Positions 17,986-25,790 of a stretch of 64,000 bases of DNA are shown here, piece after piece. Below the pieces are notes generated by a model that had not been told where the DNA came from, made no database searches, and saw nothing but the letters and a program-made list of their open reading frames with translations. Source of the DNA: CAYNZV01 sp965217095 (GTDB lineage Bacteria > Latescibacterota > UBA2968 > UBA8231). The first letter of the stretch is position 1. Every line of letters starts with the position of its first letter. The stretch is taken from assembly GCA_965217095.1 (NCBI GenBank), contig OZ244235.1, positions 4,278,001 to 4,342,000 on the forward strand, written 5' to 3'. The position numbers were made by a program, and so were the translations under genes.

Positions 17986-18066
17986 TATTCTTTAGATTGA
18001 GAAAAATTTCGTCATGACGGCCTGCGTTGCGGGCCTCATCCGGCTTACAAACGAAAGGAACCCGCT

Positions 18067-18396
18067 TTGTTCGATCTGATCGATTCCGCCCATGCCATGG
18101 GCGCTGCTCCCGACGGCGCGGAGGGGGGCAATCCCATTCTGTCTTTGCTTCCGTTCATCCTCATGTTTGTCGTCCTCTATCTGCTGATCCTGCGCCCGCA
18201 GATCAAGAAGCAGAAAAACCAGAAAATGATGGTGGATGAGTTGAAGAAGGGCGACGCCGTTGTGACCAGTGGCGGTATCCACGGTGTCATCACCAACCTC
18301 AAGGATGAAGTCATGGTATTGAAGGTGGCCGAAAACGTAAAGATTGAGGTTTCCCGCAGCGCCGTATCCCGTGTCAAAGCCAGCGAAAAGAGCTAG
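18067..18396 (+). CDS. yajC: Sec translocon accessory protein YajC
   Basis: The 109-residue protein has a short N-terminus, one transmembrane helix (FILMFVVLYLLILRPQIKKQK) and a soluble tail containing KKGDAVVTSGGIHGVI. This is the standard YajC pattern. YajC associates with SecDF at the inner membrane. The start appears to be TTG at 18067, preceded by an AAAGGA-like ribosome site. SecD and SecF, which often follow, are not in the window; fmt is next. Confidence 0.93.
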   Translation: MFDLIDSAHAMGAAPDGAEGGNPILSLLPFILMFVVLYLLILRPQIKKQKNQKMMVDELKKGDAVVTSGGIHGVITNLKDEVMVLKVAENVKIEVSRSAVSRVKASEKS

Positions 18397-18451
18397 GACC
18401 GGAGTTGGCGTATACGGTCGTCCAGGCCAGGTTCCGCCTTGCTGACTCGCG

Positions 18452-19381
18452 ATGAAGATCGTTTTCATGGGAACACCGCAGTTTGCCGTGCCCTCGCTGT
18501 CGCGTCTGGCGACCAGCGCCCACGAGATCATCGCCGTAGTTACGAATCCGGATAGCCGTCAGGGACGAGGACGCAAAGCTGCCCCCCCGGCGGTCAAGGT
18601 GGCCGCGGTCGATCTCGGCCTTGAGGTGGTGCAGCAGCAGGACCTGCATTCAACAGCGCTTGCCAATCGACTGGCGGCACTCCAGCCCGACCTGTTTGCG
18701 GTGGTGGCATTCTCCATCCTACCGGCCACCCTTCTGGCGATTCCGCGCCTCGGAGCCATCAACCTGCATCCCTCGCTGCTGCCCGCCTATCGCGGCGCCG
18801 CACCGATCATATGGGCGGTGATCAACGGGGAATCGACGACGGGAATCACCACCTTCTATTTAAATGCGCGCGTCGATGCCGGCGACATTCTCATGCAGGA
18901 GAAGGTTGCCATCGACCCCGACGAAACGGCGGGCGAACTGGAAGTTCGTTTGAGCGCAGAGGGTTCGCGGTTGGTACTGGCCACGGTTGACGGCATTGCC
19001 AACGGAACGTCGACGCCAAAGCGGCAGACGGGGCCAGCGTTCCCTCGGGCCCCCAAACTTCGAAAAGAGGATGGGCGCTTGGACTGGGACCGGCCGGCCG
19101 AAACGGTGCGCAATCACATTCGCGGTGCCAACCCCGTGCCCGGAGCGTTTACTCAGTGGGAAAAGGGTTCGTTAAAGATCCTACGCGCCCAACGGGTCGA
19201 ACGTGCAGAGCTCGGAGTACCTGGGACGGTGCTGACCGCGGGTTCCCGCGAGGGGTTGATCGTCGCTGCACAAGACGCCGGATTGATTCTCCAACAGGTG
19301 CAACCCGCTGGTAAAGGGCCCATGGAGGGTGCTGCATTTGTTCGCGGCTACGGAATATCCCCTGGAGAGCGATTCGGATGA
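18452..19381 (+). CDS. fmt: Methionyl-tRNA formyltransferase
   Basis: The 309-residue enzyme formylates initiator Met-tRNA from 10-formyl-THF. It shows the N-terminal MKIVFMGTPQFAVPSL, the catalytic core with NLHPSLLPAYRGAAPI, and the conserved TGITTFYLNARVDAGDIL segment. The C-terminal tRNA-binding domain contains the RNHIRGANPVPGAFT motif. Length and motif order are normal. The stop overlaps the start of the next gene by four bases. No peptide deformylase gene is adjacent. Confidence 0.96.
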   Translation: MKIVFMGTPQFAVPSLSRLATSAHEIIAVVTNPDSRQGRGRKAAPPAVKVAAVDLGLEVVQQQDLHSTALANRLAALQPDLFAVVAFSILPATLLAIPRLGAINLHPSLLPAYRGAAPIIWAVINGESTTGITTFYLNARVDAGDILMQEKVAIDPDETAGELEVRLSAEGSRLVLATVDGIANGTSTPKRQTGPAFPRAPKLRKEDGRLDWDRPAETVRNHIRGANPVPGAFTQWEKGSLKILRAQRVERAELGVPGTVLTAGSREGLIVAAQDAGLILQQVQPAGKGPMEGAAFVRGYGISPGERFG

Positions 19382-19833
19382 AGGCTGAACAGAATATCCG
19401 GTTCGCCTCAGGGATCTTGCTATGCCTCGTACTCGCGGGGTTTTCCCGGGCGGCGGCACAGGAAAACGATGTCGCCGCTGCCAACGACAGTTTGCCGGTT
19501 AACCCGCGGAGCGCTTTGCTGCGCTCGGCTGTAATACCTGGATGGGGCCAATGGCACAATGGCCACCCATGGAAGGCAGCGCTCTTCGCTGGAGCGGCAT
19601 CCGGATGGCTCGCCAGTGCGCTGGCGGAGGTTCGATCCTTGGACGACGCCACCACGGCGGCAGAGAGGGAAACACGGTCCAATCGACGCAACACTCGGTT
19701 CCTCTATTTCGGATTGACCGTTACCCTGGCGGCTATTGACGCCTTCGTCGACGCCCACCTGGCAGGTTTTGACCGGATTGGTGTGGCGCCTTCGATGGAT
19801 GCAGTATATCTGCAGCTGGACAAGCGGTGGTAG
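19378..19833 (+). CDS. DUF5683-like envelope protein
   Basis: The 151-residue protein has an N-terminal signal or anchor segment. Next comes a domain with SALLRSAVIPGWGQWHNGHPWKA, closely resembling the SxxxPGxGQxYNGxxWK pattern of DUF5683. A second hydrophobic helix near residues 107-120 (LYFGLTVTLAAIDAFVDAHL) suggests a small membrane protein. DUF5683 members are common in FCB bacteria and have no known function. The gene overlaps fmt by four bases (ATGA), so it is probably coexpressed. Confidence 0.7.
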   Translation: MKAEQNIRFASGILLCLVLAGFSRAAAQENDVAAANDSLPVNPRSALLRSAVIPGWGQWHNGHPWKAALFAGAASGWLASALAEVRSLDDATTAAERETRSNRRNTRFLYFGLTVTLAAIDAFVDAHLAGFDRIGVAPSMDAVYLQLDKRW

Positions 19834-19948
19834 CCGTACGCCTGCGTAGATCTTCGGTAACATCTGCGTAACTCTCATTACCCGCACAATTCTCCCACGA
19901 TATCGTGGTCCCCGCTGGTCCTGTTCCTGGCCCGTCGACTGCATCATC

Positions 19949-20743
19949 ATGACGCGAACGAGGGAGGGGAATCTGGCCAACTTGCTGCGTCGAACCTGTT
20001 TCATTCTGTTGCTTTCCGGTGCGCCGGTAGGAGCAGCATTCGAACTCGATGAAGCGGAGATTCAGCTTCCTGATCTGGCTCGGGAGGCAAGTGGAAATCC
20101 CGCCCACCTGGCGGCGGCTGAATGTTGGCGTTGGTCGTTTAGCTATCACCTGCCGTTTGGGCTGCGGGAGTTGCAGTTCTCCGCTACCGGGGTGGAGGGG
20201 CCGGTGTACGGACTGGGCCTTGGTTTCCAAGCGAGCTCTCCCGGGTTCCACCTTCACCGGGAGACCGCGTTCCGTTTGGGTGTTGCCCGGAGCTTCGGCA
20301 CCACGAGCGCTGGTGTGGCCGTCGAACACCTCTGGTTGCAGCAACGGGGCAAAGGAGCGCGCGGCTTCAGGCGTTGGGTATCCGCCTGGCGAGTCCGGCT
20401 GACCGACCACAGCACACTCGGCGTTTCCTTCACATCCAAGATCGATGGGATCAGCGGCAGCCGTTGGACCTTGGGTCTCCACCAGAAACTAGATGGAGGT
20501 GGCTCGGTGTCTGTTAGAACGCAGCAGCGAACCCAAAAACCACGAGTGACCGGCATAACCTTGTTACACGCCCCCCACGATCAGGTGGCGATTCTTCTGG
20601 GCACCCGCTCCGCGCCTCGTCGGTTTGCTTTGGGAGTGGGGCTGCACAGGGGCATCCTGTCGCTGCACCAGGTTGTGCACACCCACAACCAGTTGGGACC
20701 CAGCCACACGACACTCCTGGAGACGACTTGTAGGGGCCGATAA
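19949..20743 (+). CDS. Hypothetical outer-membrane barrel-like protein
   Basis: The 264-residue protein has a signal peptide and a mature part dominated by alternating glycine, aromatic and polar residues in short strands, for example FSYHLPFGLRELQF, VYGLGLGFQA and RFALGVGLHRGILSLHQ. This is what a small beta-barrel looks like and is comparable to the shorter PorV/PorQ relatives, but the GMGxA and NPAGL motifs are absent, although SGNPAHLAAAE near the start may be a worn version. Function is unknown. It sits in an envelope-protein run between the DUF5683 protein and a second secreted protein. Confidence 0.6.
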   Translation: MTRTREGNLANLLRRTCFILLLSGAPVGAAFELDEAEIQLPDLAREASGNPAHLAAAECWRWSFSYHLPFGLRELQFSATGVEGPVYGLGLGFQASSPGFHLHRETAFRLGVARSFGTTSAGVAVEHLWLQQRGKGARGFRRWVSAWRVRLTDHSTLGVSFTSKIDGISGSRWTLGLHQKLDGGGSVSVRTQQRTQKPRVTGITLLHAPHDQVAILLGTRSAPRRFALGVGLHRGILSLHQVVHTHNQLGPSHTTLLETTCRGR

Positions 20744-20751
20744 AAGCCAGT

Positions 20752-21402
20752 ATGTTCCTCACCATGCCACCCTCATCTGCTACCCCACGCACCCGTTTTC
20801 GCAGGTTCTTCGAGAGTCTGACAGCGTGCCAGCTGCTAGTCGCGCTCGCCATCGCGCTGACTGCGGCCCACTGCGGCGAGACCAATCGCAGCAGCAACCT
20901 GCAGCTGCCCAATCCGGCTCCGGGCGCGGGGGAGCCCGAGCTCAACCTCAAAGCCGAGCTCAACGGTCGATACATCGGCGAAATCAGCATCGACGGCACG
21001 CGCTGGGCGGCCACCGGACCCGGACAAGAGGTCGCCTTGACCTTTGATGCCGTCGATCTCGAGCAGGTCGTCCAATTCGAACTCATCGTCGAAACCGAAC
21101 CGGCAAATCTCTTCGATTTCAATGCCTCCAGTTTTGCGCCACAAGGGCCATTTGTCACCTTCGGTTCGGGAGTGGAGGCTATTGGGGAGGACCGACTACG
21201 CTTCGGTGGGGCGAATCTCCGCAGTCCTGTCGCCGGCGACCGCACCTTGGGAACACTCTCCCTGACCACGGCGGCCGGGTTCAGCGCCTCGAACAGCGCC
21301 CACATACGGCTCGTGTTTTTCTCCATCGGTCCGAGTTCCTCCGAGCGCGATTCTTACGATGCCGAACAATTGAACATGGGTGTCGTCGTAAATGCAAGGT
21401 AA
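20752..21402 (+). CDS. Hypothetical exported protein, possibly cohesin-like
   Basis: The 216-residue frame starts eight bases after the previous stop. A hydrophobic segment near residues 23-44 ends at AAHCGE and looks like a signal or an imperfect lipobox. The mature region begins with a proline- and glycine-rich linker. It then has a beta-sandwich pattern with EVALTFDAVDLEQVVQFELIVE and GDRTLGTLSLTTAAGFS that recalls cohesin-type domains (LxFDxxxLxxxxF and LGxLxLTT). The assignment is weak. Another secreted protein in the window, at 42729, ends in a dockerin-like repeat, so a cohesin-dockerin pairing is conceivable but unproven. Confidence 0.5.
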   Translation: MFLTMPPSSATPRTRFRRFFESLTACQLLVALAIALTAAHCGETNRSSNLQLPNPAPGAGEPELNLKAELNGRYIGEISIDGTRWAATGPGQEVALTFDAVDLEQVVQFELIVETEPANLFDFNASSFAPQGPFVTFGSGVEAIGEDRLRFGGANLRSPVAGDRTLGTLSLTTAAGFSASNSAHIRLVFFSIGPSSSERDSYDAEQLNMGVVVNAR

Positions 21403-21425
21403 CGTGCTCGTTACGCCATCCGTTG

Positions 21426-21454
21426 TTGACGATCGAAAGGCGATGAATTAGTTT
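21426..21454 (+). promoter_or_regulatory. Sigma-70-type promoter for tRNA-Ala
   Basis: TTGACG at 21426-21431 and TAGTTT at 21449-21454 are separated by 17 bases and end about 15 bases before the mature tRNA. The -35 box is near consensus and the -10 box is weak. The position fits a tRNA promoter. Confidence 0.4.
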
Positions 21455-21469
21455 TTCAATCTCCCAGAG

Positions 21470-21545
<76 letters not shown>

Positions 21546-21556
21546 TTTGAAATAAT

Positions 21557-21595
21557 ACGCAACTCTTTGTCGTAAAAAGGAGTTGCGTTTTTTAT
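21557..21595 (+). terminator. Rho-independent terminator after tRNA-Ala
   Basis: A nine-base perfect stem (ACGCAACTC at 21557-21565 with GAGTTGCGT at 21580-21588) is followed by six T residues. It lies just past the tRNA and before the glycosyltransferase start, and ends the tRNA transcript. Confidence 0.9.
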
Positions 21596-21624
21596 TGTGG
21601 GACCAGCGCCTCATTGTCGCCCAA

Positions 21625-22377
21625 ATGCAACCGGAAAAACCGAACGAAAGTCACCAGCGGATCGTCGTGGTGATGCCGGCCTACAACGCCGCGCGAACCC
21701 TCAAACTGACTTACGACGACCTACCCCACGAGATCATCGATAACATCATCCTTGTCGACGACGGCAGCAAAGATGCGACGGTGGGTATCGCGAGGTCGCT
21801 AAACCTGAGAATTTTCATACACGATCGAAATCGGGGATACGGAGCAAATCAGAAAACCTGTTACGCGGAGGCGTTAAACGACAACGCCACGATCGTGGTG
21901 ATGGTTCACCCGGATTACCAGTATGATCCCACCTTGCTGCCTGAAATCGTCAGACCTATTCAACATGGTCGCGCCGACGTGGTGCTTGGATCGAGAATGA
22001 TGGGCCCGAGCGCCTACAAACAAGGGATGCCGTGGTGGAAATACGTTGGCAACAAGATCCTTACCGGAATTGAGAATTTCTGCTTTGGCCTCAATCTTTC
22101 CGAATATCACACCGGTTACCGCGCCTACAGCGGCGAGGTTCTAGAGACGGTTGATTTCCACGAGAATTCTAATGGTTTCATATTCGACCAGGAACTCATT
22201 GGCCAGATTGTTCACGGTCGTTTCAGGATCGCCGAGGTCTCGGTTCCGGTGCGGTACTTCCCCGAAGCCTCGTCGATCGGATTTATCGAAAGTACGGTCT
22301 ACGGCTTCCGCATAATCTTGTTGCTGACTCGGTTCCTGCTAGGAAACCGACGAGGGCGAGGTAGGGACGGTCAGTGA
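21625..22377 (+). CDS. Family 2 glycosyltransferase (dolichol-phosphate-mannose-synthase-like)
   Basis: The protein of 250 residues is a single GT-A domain with VVVMPAYNAARTL, IILVDDGSKDATV, and a late NGFIFDQELI-VPVRYFPEASSI pattern typical of polyprenyl-phosphate glycosyltransferases of the DPM1/GtrB type. No transmembrane helix pair is seen at the C-terminus beyond a short hydrophobic stretch, so it may act as a soluble or peripheral enzyme. The frame extends to a TTG at 21583, but that lies inside the terminator hairpin, so I chose the ATG at 21625. It precedes a Tmtc-like membrane protein, a plausible user of a polyprenyl-linked sugar. Confidence 0.82.
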   Translation: MQPEKPNESHQRIVVVMPAYNAARTLKLTYDDLPHEIIDNIILVDDGSKDATVGIARSLNLRIFIHDRNRGYGANQKTCYAEALNDNATIVVMVHPDYQYDPTLLPEIVRPIQHGRADVVLGSRMMGPSAYKQGMPWWKYVGNKILTGIENFCFGLNLSEYHTGYRAYSGEVLETVDFHENSNGFIFDQELIGQIVHGRFRIAEVSVPVRYFPEASSIGFIESTVYGFRIILLLTRFLLGNRRGRGRDGQ

Positions 22378-22431
22378 AGCTCGCCGCAATATGGCGTCCT
22401 CCGGTACCGCCCCCGCTGGAGCCGTGACCGA

Positions 22432-24288
22432 ATGCGAGAGATGTCGCTGCGTGTCTCGAAGTCGTACTTCACATCCACACTCATCCTGCTTGTCGGTTTT
22501 GGCGTCTATTACAACAGCCTGTCGAACCCGTTCGTTTTCGACGATCTGGATTTCATCGTAGATAATCCCGATATCCGCTCCCTCTGGCCACCCGCTTGGG
22601 CGCATCCCAACGACTTGCCTCATGCCTCGCTCAACGGCCGTCCGCTGATCTCGCTCTCTTTGGCGTTGAACTTCGCCGTCGGCGAATTGCAGGTTTACGG
22701 CTACCGCTTAGTGAATCTCGCCGTGCACCTTGCCACCACTTTGGCTCTGCTTGGCCTCCTGCGCCACTTGCTCAAGCAGGATTGGGCTCGTTGCCGATTC
22801 GGCGCCTGGACTCCGTATCTCGCCCCGGGCATCGCGGTGCTGTGGATGGTGCATCCGCTGCATACTGAGTGTGTCAACTACATCTCCCAGCGCAGTGAAT
22901 CGATCATGGGATTCAATTTTCTCATGACGTTTTACTGTTTGTTGCGCGCGTCTGAGACGAATCGCCTTGGGTGGTACGCTGGCGCCGTGCTGTTTTGCGC
23001 CCTGGGAATGATGAGCAAGGAAGTCATGGCCACAGTGCCATTGCTGGCGATACTGTTCGATCGAACGTTCGTAGCGGGCAGCTTTAGAGACGCCTTGCAG
23101 CGGCGCTGGGGTCTCTATCTCGGACTGGGAGCGGGATGGCTCCTTCTTGTCAGACAGCTGTGGAGCGATCCACATATTGGCATGATTGGTTTTTCGTCCA
23201 TACGTCCATGGGAGTATGCGCTCAACCAGTGCGATGTTCTTGGCAGGTACGTGAGGTTGGTGTTCTGGCCGGATCGCTTGCTGCTTGACTACGGTCCGCC
23301 AGTGCCTTTGAGCCTGGCAGACGTCGCGCCCCAAGCGGTGTTGGTGCTGGCGCTTCTGCTAGCGGTGGTCGCAGCGCTCAAACACTGGCCTCGAGTCGGA
23401 TTTGCCGGGGCCTGGTTCCTCATCATTCTGGCACCTACCTCCAGTTTCCTGCCGATCCTCACCGAAGCGGGCGCGGAGCGCCGACTCTACCTTCCGTCGG
23501 CGAGCCTGATAGCGCTGGCCTTCCTCCTGGTGGTCGCCCTCTTCCGTAGGGGTGACATTCTTGAAACGGGAAAGCGGTGGAAAGCGGGCGCCGGAGGGTT
23601 GCTTTGGGCGATTGCTTTCGGTGCTCTCGCGTTCAAGACCGTGGAACGCAACCGTGAATACAGCAGTGCCCTCGCGATATGGCAGACGGTGGTCGACCGG
23701 TCGCCGGGGAACCATCGAGGCCACAACAATCTCGGTGTTCAGCTAGGAGCGGCCGGCCACATCGATCGCAGCATCGAGCATTACCGCGCGGCGTTACGTA
23801 TCTATCCCGGGTATGTCGACGCCCGCATTAACCTCGGCAATGCGCTGACCGCCGGCGGTCACTGGGCGCAGGCGATCGAGCAGTTCCGGTTCGCATTGCA
23901 AGTAGACCCCGAAGTGGCGGAGCTCCACTACAACCTCGGCCGGGCGTTGGCCGCAAGCAAACAGGCGGCGCCAGCGGTCGCACACTATCACCAAGCCTTG
24001 CGACTCGACCCCCGGTACGCCAAAGCTCACAACAATATCGGTGCGGTGTACCTTTCCAGTGAGCGCGTCGATCTGGCCATCGATCACTTCCGAGCGGCGG
24101 TGCGCATCAACCCCGATTTTGCCGGGGCTTATTTCAATCTGGGGCTTGCTCTGGAGTTTCAAGGACGGCTGGACGCGGCACTGGAGCAGTACGACAAGGC
24201 GGTGGCTCTGGAGCCTGGCTGGAAAGAGTGGCGCGAGAATCTGACCCGAGTGCGCCGGTTGCTAGAGTCGGGCGACATCACAAACTAA
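22432..24288 (+). CDS. Polytopic membrane protein with C-terminal TPR repeats (Tmtc-like)
   Basis: The 618-residue protein has about ten transmembrane segments in its first 410 residues and about five TPR repeats from residue 425 on (for example GHNNLGVQLGAAGHIDRSIEHY and HNNIGAVYLSSERVDLAIDHF). The N-terminal loop FVFDDLDFIVDNP with the acidic pair, followed by NGRPL and HPLHTECVNYISQRSE, matches the Tmtc/DUF1736 group, whose animal members are O-mannosyltransferases of the GT-C fold. A bacterial role in protein O-glycosylation is inference. The preceding gene could supply the lipid-linked sugar donor. Confidence 0.75.
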   Translation: MREMSLRVSKSYFTSTLILLVGFGVYYNSLSNPFVFDDLDFIVDNPDIRSLWPPAWAHPNDLPHASLNGRPLISLSLALNFAVGELQVYGYRLVNLAVHLATTLALLGLLRHLLKQDWARCRFGAWTPYLAPGIAVLWMVHPLHTECVNYISQRSESIMGFNFLMTFYCLLRASETNRLGWYAGAVLFCALGMMSKEVMATVPLLAILFDRTFVAGSFRDALQRRWGLYLGLGAGWLLLVRQLWSDPHIGMIGFSSIRPWEYALNQCDVLGRYVRLVFWPDRLLLDYGPPVPLSLADVAPQAVLVLALLLAVVAALKHWPRVGFAGAWFLIILAPTSSFLPILTEAGAERRLYLPSASLIALAFLLVVALFRRGDILETGKRWKAGAGGLLWAIAFGALAFKTVERNREYSSALAIWQTVVDRSPGNHRGHNNLGVQLGAAGHIDRSIEHYRAALRIYPGYVDARINLGNALTAGGHWAQAIEQFRFALQVDPEVAELHYNLGRALAASKQAAPAVAHYHQALRLDPRYAKAHNNIGAVYLSSERVDLAIDHFRAAVRINPDFAGAYFNLGLALEFQGRLDAALEQYDKAVALEPGWKEWRENLTRVRRLLESGDITN

Positions 24289-24331
24289 CGGATCGCCGCG
24301 TCAACCAAGACACGGCACCCGTGGGTGAGAA

Positions 24332-24748
24332 TCAGCGGGATTTCGTGTCTGCCTGTCGCTCCCCGTACGGCACGTCGCAAAGTTCGGTGTCGCATTCCAT
24401 GCGACCGAAGCGGTGTCGGTTGCGGGCGATCAGGGCGTAGCCGACGCGAAAGAGCTGCCGCAGTACGGGCACGAGGTAGATCCAGGCGACGAGGTGGTAC
24501 GGCGGCATGCGACGGTAGATTTGATGGATGGCATCGGCGCCGACAAAAACCTTCGTATCAGCATCGATCAGCCGGAGCCCGGTATTGAAATCAGAGGCCG
24601 CCAATATCGGAAAACGCGTTTCGGCGCCTGGGGCTTGTCGGGGCAGGTATTCGAACTGTCGGTGGCGGTCGAGCTTTTGAATGCGGCGCACACTCCAGTC
24701 GCAGAAGCGACATTCACCGTCGTATACGACAACCGGGCTAGTCGTCAT
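24332..24748 (-). CDS. DCC-family thiol-disulfide oxidoreductase (DUF393)
   Basis: The 138-residue product begins MTTSPVVVYDGECRFCDWSVRRI, with the family's YDGxCxxC motif. It continues with DADTKVFVGADAIHQI and YALIARNRHRFG near the end, as in other DUF393 proteins. The fold is thioredoxin-like and a redox function is presumed; partners are unknown. The frame extends upstream to 24805, but that part is inside the neighbouring gene. With the start at 24748 it overlaps the cyclic-nucleotide-binding protein's end by 11 bases on the same strand, so the two are likely cotranscribed. Confidence 0.85.
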   Translation of the reverse strand: MTTSPVVVYDGECRFCDWSVRRIQKLDRHRQFEYLPRQAPGAETRFPILAASDFNTGLRLIDADTKVFVGADAIHQIYRRMPPYHLVAWIYLVPVLRQLFRVGYALIARNRHRFGRMECDTELCDVPYGERQADTKSR

Positions 24749-25301
24749 CTGCAGGCTCGTCCCCGTCGCTGTTCTCGTCATCGCTTGCGCTCTCGTCGTT
24801 TTCATATTCGTCGTCGTCTAACCCGTCTTCTTCATCTTCTTCGCCGACTGCGGACTGCAACGACTCCACCAGCAATCCGGTGTCCACCAGGCGGTTGCTG
24901 AGAAGAGCGACCAGGTTGTAGAGCAACTTGATGTGCATATCCTTATCTTCCTTCAAAACCTCGATGAGGTGCCTTCTCTTAATGACGATGCGAACGGAAG
25001 GCTCGTACGAGGCGATGCGGGCAGAGCGGGGATGTCCGGTAAACATGCCCATTTCGCCGACGGATCCACCGGGAAGGATCAGCGCCACCTCCTCACCCGA
25101 ATCACCAACGACGCTCAGTTCCCCTTTTAAGAGAATCAGCATATCGTCGCTCGGTTCCCCCCTCGAATAGACAGTCTCTCCCTTAGCGATGGGAACCGAT
25201 GTGCAAATCTTCAAGATAGCGAGAATCTGATGTTGCTCGAATCCTTGGAAAATCGGGATCTTCTGCACTATCTTGCGAATCTCAAAATCTTTCCTCTTCA
25301 A
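24738..25301 (-). CDS. Cyclic-nucleotide-binding-domain protein without DNA-binding domain
   Basis: The 187-residue protein has a single cNMP-binding fold: FQGFEQHQILAIL, AKGETVYSRGEPSDDMLILLKGEL, and the phosphate-binding-cassette region GGSVGEMGMFTGHPRSARI with its conserved GE and RSA. After a short helix it ends in a tail of about 35 residues that is almost wholly aspartate, glutamate and serine. There is no helix-turn-helix, so it is not a Crp/Fnr transcription factor; similar single-domain proteins act as ligand-controlled subunits or adaptors. It overlaps the downstream DUF393 gene. Confidence 0.82.
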   Translation of the reverse strand: MKRKDFEIRKIVQKIPIFQGFEQHQILAILKICTSVPIAKGETVYSRGEPSDDMLILLKGELSVVGDSGEEVALILPGGSVGEMGMFTGHPRSARIASYEPSVRIVIKRRHLIEVLKEDKDMHIKLLYNLVALLSNRLVDTGLLVESLQSAVGEEDEEDGLDDDEYENDESASDDENSDGDEPADDD

Positions 25302-25375
25302 CTCGTCTACCTCATATTACGTTCTGCTTGAATTTCGTAATCGACAATTCCCCTAGGTAGCGATTTATTTAGAGC

Positions 25376-25672
25376 GTGCCGAGTCTCAGACAAATCATCT
25401 GGATGCGTCAGCAGTGGCAACACTATCAAAGGTTGATCGGAATAGGAACGATCGGCTTGTGGATAGTCTGCTCCACCGGCATCCTGCTACTGGACGACGA
25501 AGACTTCATCGTGCGCATGGCATTGCTGGCCATGTTCGTATTGTGCACCCCGCTGAGTCTGTATCTTTACTGGTCAACGCGCAAGGAAACGCGCAATCTG
25601 GATCGAGAAGCGCAGGAAATGCGGCTGCAGGAGTATGCAAACTCCGCCACCAAATCCGATTCCAATCGCTGA
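25376..25672 (+). CDS. Hypothetical small inner-membrane protein
   Basis: A GTG start gives a 98-residue protein with two hydrophobic segments, LIGIGTIGLWIVCSTGILLL and a second starting MALLAMFVLCTPLSLYLYW. They are joined by the acidic turn DDEDF and followed by a charged coiled tail (TRKETRNLDREAQEMRLQE). It looks like a two-helix membrane hairpin protein. I recognise no family. It is divergent from the cyclic-nucleotide-binding gene and lies upstream of the mfd promoter. Confidence 0.5.
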   Translation: MPSLRQIIWMRQQWQHYQRLIGIGTIGLWIVCSTGILLLDDEDFIVRMALLAMFVLCTPLSLYLYWSTRKETRNLDREAQEMRLQEYANSATKSDSNR

Positions 25673-25687
25673 ACTGCCCTCCCGTTC

Positions 25688-25717
25688 TTGACATAAAACT
25701 TCCACCCACCTTATCTT
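25688..25717 (+). promoter_or_regulatory. Sigma-70-type promoter for mfd
   Basis: A perfect TTGACA at 25688-25693 and TATCTT at 25712-25717 are separated by 18 bases. The predicted transcription start is about 65 bases before the mfd ATG. No other gene intervenes. Confidence 0.55.
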
Positions 25718-25790
25718 AAATCGATTGTTGCCAACCAGTTGCGTATATGGGTCGGACGCGAACTGGAAAGGCCTTGTTGTGTTCTAATAT

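Noticed and set aside
24738..25301. A Crp/Fnr transcription regulator.
   Set aside because: Only the cyclic-nucleotide-binding fold is present; an acidic tail stands where a helix-turn-helix would be.
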